Positions 19,910-27,970 of a DNA stretch of 64,000 nt are shown here, piece after piece. The notes below the pieces were generated by a model. The model was not told where the DNA came from, did no database searches, and saw only the letters and a list, made by a program, of their open reading frames with translations. The position numbers and the translations under genes were made by a program. This DNA comes from an uncultured Methanomicrobiales archaeon (GTDB lineage: Archaea > Halobacteriota > Methanomicrobia > Methanomicrobiales > Methanospirillaceae). Position 1 is the stretch's first letter; each line of letters starts with the position of its first letter. Where the stretch lies: contig CAIYHQ010000034.1 in the NCBI GenBank assembly GCA_903926075.1, positions 19,186 through 83,185 of the forward strand, read 5' to 3'.

Positions 19910-21148
19910 ATGGCAGAAACATTACATCAGCCGCAGGACCCCTCGAATCCTGAAGAGCTGTACCGGTATCTCCTTGAGAGGGTAACAAGCATGGAGAGCC
20001 GTAATATGGAACTCAGAGAACAGCTTAGGCAAACCGAATCAGATAAACGATATATAGAAACCCAAAAAATTCGTTACGAACGTGAGGTCCGCAAACTTAG
20101 AAGCGAAATTGAGCAGATGCGCAGCCCCCCTCTTATTCTCGGTTTTATATCCGACGTAATAGACAACCAAAGGGTTATAGTCCGGAGCAGTGCCGGACCA
20201 AAATTTCTTGTACGTGCATCGCAGGCAGTTGACCAGGAACTTCTCAAACCTGGAGCCCGCGTAACACTTAACCAACAGTCACTTGCAATAATTGAAGTCC
20301 TCCCGACAAGTTATGACTCGAAAGTGTACGGGATGGAACTTGAAACCTGCCCAAAAGAGAAATATGCTGATATTGGGGGTCTCGATCCGCAGATAGATGC
20401 GATTCGTGAGACTGTTGAGTTGTCATTAAGGAATCCTGAGATCTTTTCTAAGATAGGTATAGAGCCACCAAAAGGAGTACTGCTCCATGGTCCACCTGGA
20501 ACTGGAAAAACTCTCCTCGCAAGGGCCGTTGCACATGAAACAAATGCGTGTTTTCTGCATGTAGTGGGGTCTGAACTTGTTCAGAAGTATATTGGTGAAG
20601 GTGCACGTCTCGTCCGTGAACTCTTCGAACTGGCGAAGAAAAGGGCACCATCTATAATTTTTATTGATGAAATAGATGCGGTCGGAGCAACAAGGACAGA
20701 AGCTGCAACTTCCGGTGACAGGGAGGTTCAAAGAACCCTGATGCAGCTTCTTGCCGAGATGGATGGCTTTGAGCAGAGGGGCGACGTTAAGATAATCGGA
20801 GCCACGAACAGGATAGATATTCTCGACAGGGCACTACTCAGGCCAGGACGTTTTGACAGAATAATTGAGATCCCGCTTCCTGACATTAAGGGCCGACTCG
20901 CAATTCTGAACGTCCACAGCAGAGGAATGAATCTTGATCCGGCTATTGACCTTATTGAGGTTGCCAAGCTTACAGATGGAAAAAACGGAGCTGAATTGAG
21001 AGCTGTTTGCATGGAGGCTGGAATGTTCGCAATCCGGAATAAACATGACACCATATTGCAGTCAGATCTGTTGCTGGCACTTGAAAAAGTAGCAATTGAC
21101 TTCCAGAAAGCCCAGTTTTCAAATTCATTCGGCCCAATGTTTGCTTAA
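19910..21148 (+). CDS. proteasome-activating nucleotidase PAN
   Basis: A 412-residue AAA ATPase that unfolds substrates and feeds them to the archaeal 20S proteasome. Residues 10-75 are a charged coiled coil, followed by an OB domain ([20 protein letters not shown]). Walker A is GPPGTGKT near residue 193, Walker [12 protein letters not shown] near 245, and the second region of homology includes LLRPGRFDR. The C terminus ends in MFA, a hydrophobic-aromatic-X tail in which Phe replaces the Tyr of the usual HbYX gate-opening motif. The start fits the TATA box about 20 bp upstream. Confidence 0.95.
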   Translation: MAETLHQPQDPSNPEELYRYLLERVTSMESRNMELREQLRQTESDKRYIETQKIRYEREVRKLRSEIEQMRSPPLILGFISDVIDNQRVIVRSSAGPKFLVRASQAVDQELLKPGARVTLNQQSLAIIEVLPTSYDSKVYGMELETCPKEKYADIGGLDPQIDAIRETVELSLRNPEIFSKIGIEPPKGVLLHGPPGTGKTLLARAVAHETNACFLHVVGSELVQKYIGEGARLVRELFELAKKRAPSIIFIDEIDAVGATRTEAATSGDREVQRTLMQLLAEMDGFEQRGDVKIIGATNRIDILDRALLRPGRFDRIIEIPLPDIKGRLAILNVHSRGMNLDPAIDLIEVAKLTDGKNGAELRAVCMEAGMFAIRNKHDTILQSDLLLALEKVAIDFQKAQFSNSFGPMFA

Positions 21149-21210
21149 CCGCAGATTTATTTTCCATATTTTAATTACCGCCCGTATCTCGGCAGATTTG
21201 CAGGAAGGTC

Positions 21211-22920
21211 GTGAATTTGACACATGGAAATTGTGTAAAAAAAGGAATTCCAGGTATTGAAGAAAGGAAGCGAATAACTTCGGCAGCACTCGGAAATGAA
21301 CCTGTAGATCTTATATTTTCAAATTGTATTGTTTTTAATCCTTTTAGTTGTACCTGGGAGAAGACTTCGTTTGCAGTTAAAAACGGCATTGTTCTAGGTC
21401 CCGGTGATTATTTGAGGGGAAAAGTCGTCAACATGAGTGGTTCACGTGTTGTTCCAGGACTTATTGACTCCCATGTACATATCGAAAGTTCTCTTCTATC
21501 ACCATGCGAGTATGCAAGGCTTGTATTTAAACACGGGACAACGACGGTAATTGCCGACCCACATGAGATTGCAAACGTTTTAGGAATCAGAGGGATTGAA
21601 TTCATGTTGAACGAGGCTAAAAAAAGTCAGATTGATTACTTTTTTATGCTATCCTCCTGTGTACCTGCAACGCCACTTGATAAAGGCGGGGCAAATCTTA
21701 ATTCGCAAGTCCTTTATCCATTAAGTAAGGAACCCGAATTTCTAGGTCTTGCTGAAATGATGAATGTCCCAGGTGTACTGAATCTTGATAGTGAGGTCTG
21801 GAAAAAATTGGTTCTCTTCAGGCTAATGGATGGTCATGCCCCTCTATTGTGTGGAAAAGAATTAAATGCCTATATTATTGCCGGACCTGACAGTGACCAT
21901 GAATGTACAGGTGAAGAGGAAGCCTGGGAAAAACTTAAAAAAGGAATGTTCATTTATTTAAGAGAGGGAGGGACTGAGAAAAACCTGAAATCTTTAATTC
22001 CGGTTGTAAATCCATTCACTGTCTCGAGATGTTCATTTGCTTCTGATGATCGGCACATCGATACTTTAGTTAAAGATGGTCACATTGATGACTGTATAAG
22101 GAAATCAGTTCATTATGGTCTTTCACTTGAACTTGCAATAAGGATGGCCACATTATCGGCATCTGAACGATTTTTACTATATGACAGGGGGGCAATAGCC
22201 CCTGGAAGGGTAGCAGATTTCTGTGTACTCGAAGACAGCCTTGAATTCCGTATACGTGAGACGTATAAAAGAGGGGTGAAAAGTGAGGCTGTACCCTCTC
22301 CTGAACCTGAATCTTTAAAATCAGTCTTCCTGACACGCCCTTCTCTTAAAGACCTGAATCTCCCTGCAGGTAAAGGCACAGCAAAAGTTATTGGCTTAGT
22401 TGAAGATCAAATCCTGACCCGTGTTTTCTATATAAATGTAGACAGCGACCTTATTCCTGATACGAAAGCAGATGTTCTGAAGGTAGTTGTCTGCAGCAGA
22501 TATGAAAAAGGAAGGGTGGGAATAGCTCTTGTAAACGGGTTCGGACTTACAACAGGGGCAATTGCTTCAAGTGTGGCGCATGATTCGCATAATGTTATCT
22601 GTGTTGGTGTGGAGGATGAAAGTATACTAACTGCAATTCATGCTGTATTAGAAAACGGTGGTGGATTAGCATCAGTGGGTAAGGCAATGACCTCAGTTTT
22701 GCCCCTTGAATGTGCAGGTCTTATGTCAGTGAGAAGATATGAAGTGGTTTCAGATCTAATGTGCGCTCTGGAAGAACATACAAAGTTATTGACCCCTTTG
22801 AAAAATCCATTTATGTATCTTTCTTTTCTATCCCTGACAGTAATACCCCAGATAAGAGTTACAGACCAGGGTCTGTTCTCATCAGAGGTGTGGGGCTATA
22901 TTCCAATTTTTCTAAAATAA
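21211..22920 (+). CDS. ade: adenine deaminase
   Basis: A 569-residue metal-dependent amidohydrolase that converts adenine to hypoxanthine for purine salvage. Metal ligands are visible in GLIDSHVHIESSLLSP and ADPHEIANVLG; RCSFASDDRHIDTLVKDGH carries a later metal or catalytic region. GAIAPGRVADFCVLED marks the end of the barrel. The C-terminal domain includes GFGLTTGAIASSVAHDSHN, typical of Ade. GTG at 21211 is supported by AGGAAGG ending three bases upstream. The gene is followed closely by the DUF47/PiT pair, but nothing ties it to phosphate uptake. Confidence 0.93.
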   Translation: MNLTHGNCVKKGIPGIEERKRITSAALGNEPVDLIFSNCIVFNPFSCTWEKTSFAVKNGIVLGPGDYLRGKVVNMSGSRVVPGLIDSHVHIESSLLSPCEYARLVFKHGTTTVIADPHEIANVLGIRGIEFMLNEAKKSQIDYFFMLSSCVPATPLDKGGANLNSQVLYPLSKEPEFLGLAEMMNVPGVLNLDSEVWKKLVLFRLMDGHAPLLCGKELNAYIIAGPDSDHECTGEEEAWEKLKKGMFIYLREGGTEKNLKSLIPVVNPFTVSRCSFASDDRHIDTLVKDGHIDDCIRKSVHYGLSLELAIRMATLSASERFLLYDRGAIAPGRVADFCVLEDSLEFRIRETYKRGVKSEAVPSPEPESLKSVFLTRPSLKDLNLPAGKGTAKVIGLVEDQILTRVFYINVDSDLIPDTKADVLKVVVCSRYEKGRVGIALVNGFGLTTGAIASSVAHDSHNVICVGVEDESILTAIHAVLENGGGLASVGKAMTSVLPLECAGLMSVRRYEVVSDLMCALEEHTKLLTPLKNPFMYLSFLSLTVIPQIRVTDQGLFSSEVWGYIPIFLK

Positions 22921-22969
22921 AAACCAATGCCTTTTTCTGTTGTTATATATCAATATTGAACTGAATACC

Positions 22970-23599
22970 GTGGGTTTGAAAGAGTGGATCATCCCGCAGG
23001 ACAAGGTTTTTTTTGACCTTCTTGAGTCATTGGCTGCATTAGTTGTGAGTGGATCTGAAGAGCTCCTGAGTCTGATGCAGAATTATGAGAAACTTTCTGA
23101 GAAAGTTCAACAAATAAAGGACATAGAGCATGAAGCTGACCTTGTTTCACATCGCATTTATGAACACCTCAACCTGACATTTATCACACCTATTGAACCT
23201 GAAGAGATATCACGGCTTGCATCAGCCCTTGATGATATTATGGACTATATCAATTCTTCAACACGAAAAATGCAAAATTATGAGATTAAATCTTCAGATG
23301 ATGCAATGCTTGAATTTTCAAAGATTATCAGACAATCTGTCATTGAGTTGTATGACGCCGTGAAAGCTATACGATCTTTTCGTAACCCTCACCTGATTGA
23401 AGAACATTGCATTGAAGTCAACAGACTGGAAAATCTTGCGGATGAGTTACTTGCGCGGACAATATCAGAGTTGTTCAAATCAAATGAACCCATGCTCGTA
23501 ATAAAGCTCAAGGATATCTATGAGTGTCTTGAAGTAGCCACCGATAAATGTGAGGATGTCGCAAATGTCCTTTCGAATATTGCAATAAGGCACTCCTGA
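22970..23599 (+). CDS. DUF47 PhoU-like phosphate transport accessory protein
   Basis: A 209-residue, wholly helical cytosolic protein of the DUF47/PhoU-like family, with the family patterns IKDIEHEADLVSHRIYEHLN and EEISRLASALDDIMDYINSS. Acidic clusters of this sort bind metals in PhoU-like folds. DUF47 genes lie next to PiT transporters in many prokaryotes and probably modulate them. The frame is open from TTG 22940, but GTG 22970 (VGLKEWIIPQDKVFF) gives the natural N terminus. The PiT gene starts 5 bp after the stop, so the two are surely co-transcribed. Confidence 0.88.
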   Translation: MGLKEWIIPQDKVFFDLLESLAALVVSGSEELLSLMQNYEKLSEKVQQIKDIEHEADLVSHRIYEHLNLTFITPIEPEEISRLASALDDIMDYINSSTRKMQNYEIKSSDDAMLEFSKIIRQSVIELYDAVKAIRSFRNPHLIEEHCIEVNRLENLADELLARTISELFKSNEPMLVIKLKDIYECLEVATDKCEDVANVLSNIAIRHS

Positions 23600-23604
23600 A
23601 ATTT

Positions 23605-24786
23605 ATGGAATTAATTCTTTTATTGGGAATTTTTGTAGCACTTGTTTTCAATTTCATGAATGGCCTCCACGATGCTGCAAATTCCATAGCAACAATCGTG
23701 GGGACGCGAGTACTCTCTCCTCTTAAAGCAGTCACACTTGCTGCTTTTTGCAACCTGATTGGTCCGTTATTTTTTACCACCGCCATTGCAAAAACCATCG
23801 GACAAGGCATAATCATACCAACGAGCATCACAGTCACAGTAATTATTGCCGGCATTACTATTGCAATCCTCTGGGTTCTTTTCACAGCATGGATAGGCAT
23901 CCCGATTTCGTCGACCCATGCAATGATTGGTGGCCTTATTGGTTCAGCAGTTGCTTTTGGGGGGTTTTCTGTGCTTGTACTTCCCTCAATTGCAATGGTA
24001 GAAGGGCTGATAGTTTCAGTCCTCGCGGGTGCGGTTATGGGAATGATTATTGGGATTCTCCTGGTTTTTTTCTTTCAAATGGCTGAATATAAAGAATATG
24101 CACAGATGGGGGGTATTTTTGGGGGAATCCTCATTGTGCCTATAGTTATCATATTGCACCTTGTTTCAATTAGCGGTCTTCTTGCTATTGCAGTTTTTAT
24201 TGTAGTCTCACCAATGCTTGGATTTACCGCAGCATATCTGATATGTCTTGCAGTAACCCGCCTATTTCGGGATAAAGAACAAAAGCGGATGAACAGACAC
24301 TTCCGCCACCTCCAGATTCTGTCAGCTTCTTTTTACAGCATTGGCCATGGGAGTAACGATGCCCAGCATGCGATGGGAATAATTACCGCAATGCTATTTT
24401 CAGCCGGACTTATTACAGATTTTACAATTCCATTATGGGTCATACTTCTTTCTTGTGCTGCGATGTCACTTGGGACTCTGACTGGTGGGTGGAAGATAGT
24501 CGAGACTATGGCAAAGAAGATAACTAAAATCCGTCCGTATCAGGGATTTTGCGCAGAGACAGGTGGTGGTGTTGTACTCTCTTTTGTAACGATGATGGGT
24601 GTTCCTGTGTCAAGCACCCATGCAATAAACGGGGCCATTACTGGAGTAGGTGCTATTAACGGTTATTCAGCAGTTCAGTGGGGCATGGTAAGGAGAATTG
24701 TCACAGCATGGATAATTACAATCCCCCTTACTGCAATATCAGCATACGCAGTGGTCGCTCTTATTGAAGTATTTCTCGCTCAATAA
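23605..24786 (+). CDS. inorganic phosphate transporter, PiT family
   Basis: A 393-residue integral membrane protein with about ten hydrophobic segments. It carries the duplicated PiT signature: NFMNGLHDAANSIATIVGTR near the N terminus and YSIGHGSNDAQHAMGIITA in the second half. Each half also has the second loop motif, IPISSTHAMIGGLIG and VPVSSTHAINGAITGVG. PiT carriers take up phosphate (as metal-phosphate or with a cation) at low energy cost. It is paired with the DUF47 gene; PsiE and a receiver protein lie just beyond on the other strand. Confidence 0.94.
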   Translation: MELILLLGIFVALVFNFMNGLHDAANSIATIVGTRVLSPLKAVTLAAFCNLIGPLFFTTAIAKTIGQGIIIPTSITVTVIIAGITIAILWVLFTAWIGIPISSTHAMIGGLIGSAVAFGGFSVLVLPSIAMVEGLIVSVLAGAVMGMIIGILLVFFFQMAEYKEYAQMGGIFGGILIVPIVIILHLVSISGLLAIAVFIVVSPMLGFTAAYLICLAVTRLFRDKEQKRMNRHFRHLQILSASFYSIGHGSNDAQHAMGIITAMLFSAGLITDFTIPLWVILLSCAAMSLGTLTGGWKIVETMAKKITKIRPYQGFCAETGGGVVLSFVTMMGVPVSSTHAINGAITGVGAINGYSAVQWGMVRRIVTAWIITIPLTAISAYAVVALIEVFLAQ

Positions 24787-24800
24787 TCTTCTTCACAGGA

Positions 24801-25829
24801 TCATTTGTTAAATTGAAACTCATTCTCATGAATTTTATTTTCGCGAATTCGAGTTATTTCCCATGCCTGCTGGATGTTTCGAAATCCAAGTGTTGTTAAC
24901 TGCTCGATTATGCATTCAAGTAAATAGACCAGTCTTGAAAAATCATTTTCCGAATATTGAACGATTTTGGGCAAAAACGATGCAGTTTCTTCTTCATCGG
25001 CTCCAATCTTTCTTAAAAAATTTTTCATTTTGTCCATACTAAATTCACAGTTCATTACATGCTCAATGAACCAGTCTGCAATACAGTAATCACCTACATT
25101 TATTGCTACCCGTGCATTGAAAAAACATCCATCCATCCACAACTTGATAGATGATTTTGTTTTTTTCTCTTCGAGAAGGGATTTCATCGCATTTTTTACT
25201 TCTTCCTGCCCCTTCTCTTTAACTTCAATTATTTTTACAAAGAGATCTGAAGGGTTGCTCCTTGTTGTTATCATAACCCCGTCAGGTGTCATGATTACAG
25301 ATGAAATGCCAGTGGCATATGAGAAAGCGTCCTGTAAAACCTGAATTTTATTTCTATCAAATAAATCATCAAAAGAGAGTGATGTTAAATCGGCTGGTGG
25401 CCGTGTAAGGATATCAATTCGCTTTTTTAAGGTATCCTCAGCCCTTTTTCTCCTTACAGCCTGTTGAATTTTTGACCCAAGCTCGAAAAACTGGGCAATC
25501 GGGTCTCCTCCTTTTTGGAGATAAAAATCAGCACCATTGTTAAGGGCCTCTATTACCACAGATTCCCTTCCTTTCCCTGTAAATAATATAAAAGGGATAT
25601 CGTTTCTTTGTCCCCTAAGATATCTCAGGAACTGAATGCCATCCATATCAGGCATCTGATAATCTGAAACTACAGCTTCAAAATAACTATCACGTAAGAG
25701 ATTAATTCCATCATCTGCCGATTCTGCGACCGTCACCTCAAAATCACCAGACCTTTCGAGAAAAAGCTTTCCTATGCCTAGAAGTGTCCTGTCATCATCA
25801 ACATATAAAACTGGAATCACGGAAATCAC
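24801..25829 (-). CDS. response regulator with PocR-type sensor domain
   Basis: A 342-residue cytosolic protein. Residues 1-125 form a receiver (YVDDDRTLLGIGK, phosphoacceptor in VSDYQMPDMDG, LFTGKGRESVVIEALNNGAD). Residues 145-310 resemble the PocR ligand-binding domain: LTSLSFDDLFDRNKIQVLQD, then FSYATGISSVIMTPDGVMIT and a C-terminal VYLLECIIEQLTTLGFRNIQ helix. The cysteine cluster frequent after the PDG motif in PocR domains seems missing (TTRSNPSDLF instead). No DNA-binding or kinase output is present. It is convergent with the phosphate transporter and upstream of nothing on its own strand except intergenic DNA before PsiE. Confidence 0.78.
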   Translation of the reverse strand: MISVIPVLYVDDDRTLLGIGKLFLERSGDFEVTVAESADDGINLLRDSYFEAVVSDYQMPDMDGIQFLRYLRGQRNDIPFILFTGKGRESVVIEALNNGADFYLQKGGDPIAQFFELGSKIQQAVRRKRAEDTLKKRIDILTRPPADLTSLSFDDLFDRNKIQVLQDAFSYATGISSVIMTPDGVMITTRSNPSDLFVKIIEVKEKGQEEVKNAMKSLLEEKKTKSSIKLWMDGCFFNARVAINVGDYCIADWFIEHVMNCEFSMDKMKNFLRKIGADEEETASFLPKIVQYSENDFSRLVYLLECIIEQLTTLGFRNIQQAWEITRIRENKIHENEFQFNK

Positions 25830-25892
25830 AGGTTTTCATTTACTCGTATAATAAAATTTTCCTTTGCTCTGATTTTTTATTGTATAAAAAAA

Positions 25893-26306
25893 TTAAGTTT
25901 GTTTATTAATATTAACTGTTTTAATGAGATAATAAGACACTGCAAGTGCGATAATTATAATGCCTATCCCTATCATTTCAGTTTCATTGCCCCCGGCGAG
26001 ATCCAATAAAATTACTTTTCGTGCAACTGCAATTATTGCGAGGAGGACAATAATCTCAACATGGATCTCACGCTGAGTAATATATGCCTTAATCGAATCT
26101 AAAAGTTCAATTCCGATTATTACAAGAAGAAAATACCCAAAAAGAGTTAACATCTCCGAATTGGTTAATTCAAAAACCGAATTTACAACCACAGACTGGA
26201 ACAGCATATAGATAAGTTCAATTACTGAAAAACCTATCATTACTGCAAGGAGGCAAATCAGGACGTAATAAATGATTTTTTCATATATTTCAAGGTACTT
26301 GAACAT
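25893..26306 (-). CDS. PsiE-like small membrane protein
   Basis: A 137-residue protein with four hydrophobic segments (about residues 13-36, 54-70, 84-100 and 108-127). The conserved core ELLDSIKAYITQREIHVEII, followed by LLAIIAVARKVILLDL, matches the phosphate-starvation-inducible PsiE family. The function is not known; in E. coli psiE expression responds to phosphate and cAMP. Here it lies within a few genes of PiT and DUF47, which fits a link to phosphate status, though the sequence shows no Pho-box-like operator I can name. Confidence 0.72.
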   Translation of the reverse strand: MFKYLEIYEKIIYYVLICLLAVMIGFSVIELIYMLFQSVVVNSVFELTNSEMLTLFGYFLLVIIGIELLDSIKAYITQREIHVEIIVLLAIIAVARKVILLDLAGGNETEMIGIGIIIIALAVSYYLIKTVNINKQT

Positions 26307-26370
26307 TTAATTGCCTAATTATTGTTGGGATGAATCTACTAATAATGAATCGGATCTCTTCTCGCCTTCA

Positions 26371-26379
26371 TATAAACCC
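26371..26379 (+). promoter_or_regulatory. TATA-like box for the PKD-domain gene
   Basis: TATAAACCC lies 65 bp before the ATG at 26444. It rules out the earlier in-frame ATG at 26330 as the start of translation from this promoter. Confidence 0.5.
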
Positions 26380-26443
26380 TTTGAGCACTAGTCAAAATGT
26401 CCAGATGAAAATACATATTATCCGGAAAAGCGAAATGCTATTT

Positions 26444-27001
26444 ATGAAAACATTGCCACGTATTGTAATCAGTACACTTGTTTTTTTTACACTAATCTTA
26501 AGTGTTCAGGTTTTGGGCTACTCCGCTTTTCAGGTAAGTGAAAACGCGACAACCCCTCAAACAGTCACATTTGCACTCATTTCAACTCCACCTTCCGGAA
26601 GTAGTGTCACCTCTATCCACTATGATTTTGGCGATGGTACGAGTTCCTCTAAAGAAAGTCCTGTACATGTATATGCAAAACCCGGAAAATATTCACCTTC
26701 ACTAACAATTGTCTGGTCAGACAGTGTAGGTAATATTTACACCACGAAGACGACCATGACTCTTGTAATAGGGAATGTAATTGTACCTCCAAGTTTATCA
26801 CCAATAAAAACAATCGCCCCAACATTAATTGTTACTCCAGGTTTAGTAGCAATGCCCCACTATGTAGCTACACCATACCGGACATTCAGTTCGCTTCCTA
26901 CAAACCTTACGCCACTTACCAGGTCATATCCAGCTGTAACGTTTCCCGAAATGAATTATGAAACACCAAACCTTAACCTGACATCCAATGGCATTCTCTA
27001 A
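26444..27001 (+). CDS. secreted single-PKD-domain protein
   Basis: A 185-residue exported protein. The start at 26444 gives a good signal peptide (MKTLPRIVISTLVFFTLILS, then VQVLGYS). One PKD-like beta domain follows, with YDFGDGTSSSKESPVHVYAK and the typical PGKYSPSLTIVW strand. After it comes a Pro/Thr-rich tail of about 75 residues without a membrane anchor. PKD domains are common in methanogen surface proteins and usually mediate protein or sugar contacts. The specific role is unknown. Upstream in-frame ATGs at 26330 and 26405 exist; the first precedes the TATA box, the second would add a charged stretch before the hydrophobic core. Confidence 0.75.
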   Translation: MKTLPRIVISTLVFFTLILSVQVLGYSAFQVSENATTPQTVTFALISTPPSGSSVTSIHYDFGDGTSSSKESPVHVYAKPGKYSPSLTIVWSDSVGNIYTTKTTMTLVIGNVIVPPSLSPIKTIAPTLIVTPGLVAMPHYVATPYRTFSSLPTNLTPLTRSYPAVTFPEMNYETPNLNLTSNGIL

Positions 27002-27087
27002 TTCCCTATAAAGGACAGCTTTAACCCCTTTTTTTGCCTTACTCTCTCGTTTTGATACTCTAATATTTGAGATAAATTAAATATATT

Positions 27088-27097
27088 ATTATATAAG
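27088..27097 (+). promoter_or_regulatory. TATA-like box for the 33-residue reading frame
   Basis: ATTATATAAG lies about 27 bp before the ATG at 27120, the distance at which an archaeal promoter would start transcription at or next to the initiation codon. Confidence 0.45.
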
Positions 27098-27119
27098 CAG
27101 ACCAAGGGATATTCAATAT

Positions 27120-27221
27120 ATGAAGATTATTTTAACAGAAGAAAGGGTTGTAATTCTAACATTCTTACTTTTCTTCTGTGTATTATTATTATTCTGGTTT
27201 TACTCTAAAATAACTCCATAA
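27120..27221 (+). CDS. candidate small single-span membrane protein (33 residues)
   Basis: A short frame, MKIILTEERVV followed by a 19-residue hydrophobic stretch (ILTFLLFFCVLLLFWFY) and a short SKITP tail. A strong TATA-like box sits about 27 bp before the ATG, so the mRNA would be leaderless, and an A/T-rich run with TTTTTT follows the stop at 27229-27234 as a possible terminator. Nothing else explains this 290-bp gap. The protein matches no family I recognise. Small single-span proteins often bind and adjust larger membrane complexes, but that is only a general possibility here. Confidence 0.4.
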   Translation: MKIILTEERVVILTFLLFFCVLLLFWFYSKITP

Positions 27222-27291
27222 AATAATTTTTTAAAAAAAGAGAAAAGAAAGAAAAAAATAGTTAGCAGTTACTAGTGTAAAAGGGTATTTC

Positions 27292-27867
27292 TTGTCATAC
27301 TGTTACAATTGTGGAACCGAACTTAAAGATTTTGTCAGTGTTTGCCCCGAGTGTGGTACAGATCTATCAGCATTTCTTCCAATATTCATGCGCGAAATAA
27401 AGACTGATGTTATTACGAATCGTCACGAAAAAAGTTTATTAGGGGATAATACCCACATAAAAATGCCAGAAGTGGATTTTGATCTTTCTGACCTCGATTT
27501 AAGTCCTCTAAAGTCAGTCTCCCAGCAAGAATCTATTAATCCAGTCATTCCACTTGTTGCCTCACTTGCAGTATCCGGACTTGGACAGTGTCTTAATGGA
27601 GAACCAGTAAAAGGGATATTTTTTGTTATAGGGTTTTTATTAATGTACCTGCCTGCGAATTTCAAGTATCCTCCCCTTTATATTCTTGCGTTTGCGGTTC
27701 AGGCCGGCGGAGGTCTTCATGCATACATCCATAGTCGAAAAGTGAATGCCGGGCTCATCAAGCCGAAACACGTGGCGATGCGGACTGTTATTCTCTATGT
27801 TATTGGATACATTGCAATATTCATCAGTCTGTTTTCAATGAGTGTTATGCTAATTGCAGTCTTTTAA
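27292..27867 (+). CDS. zinc-ribbon protein with C-terminal membrane segments
   Basis: A 191-residue protein. Residues 1-30 form a double-CxxC zinc ribbon (SYCYNCGTELKDFVSVCPECG). A charged linker of about 55 residues follows. From residue 88 onward there are three or four hydrophobic segments (VIPLVASLAVSGLGQCLNGE, IFFVIGFLLMYLP, YILAFAVQAGGGLHAYIH, VILYVIGYIAIFISLFSMS). The central SGLGQCLNGEPVKGI resembles the short repeat found in TM2-like proteins. The start is TTG 27292, with AAAAGGGT a few bases upstream; no ATG would keep the first Cys pair. Function unknown. It is followed by the diadenylate cyclase gene after 103 bp. Confidence 0.72.
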   Translation: MSYCYNCGTELKDFVSVCPECGTDLSAFLPIFMREIKTDVITNRHEKSLLGDNTHIKMPEVDFDLSDLDLSPLKSVSQQESINPVIPLVASLAVSGLGQCLNGEPVKGIFFVIGFLLMYLPANFKYPPLYILAFAVQAGGGLHAYIHSRKVNAGLIKPKHVAMRTVILYVIGYIAIFISLFSMSVMLIAVF

Positions 27868-27926
27868 TGACTTTGTCTATTGAAATAATTCCCTCTGTGA
27901 ATAACCATTTTTAAATCCTGATAATA

Positions 27927-27936
27927 GATATAAATT
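27927..27936 (+). promoter_or_regulatory. TATA-like box for the diadenylate cyclase fusion gene
   Basis: GATATAAATT about 40 bp before the ATG at 27971; AAGGT five bases before the ATG is a modest ribosome binding site. Confidence 0.4.
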
Positions 27937-27970
27937 TTTTTAGGATAACAACGCTAACGGTAAGGTACAT

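Noticed and set aside
26330..26443. N-terminal extension of the PKD protein from the ATG at 26330
   Set aside because: The likely TATA box lies at 26371, downstream of this ATG, and the extension would precede the signal peptide.
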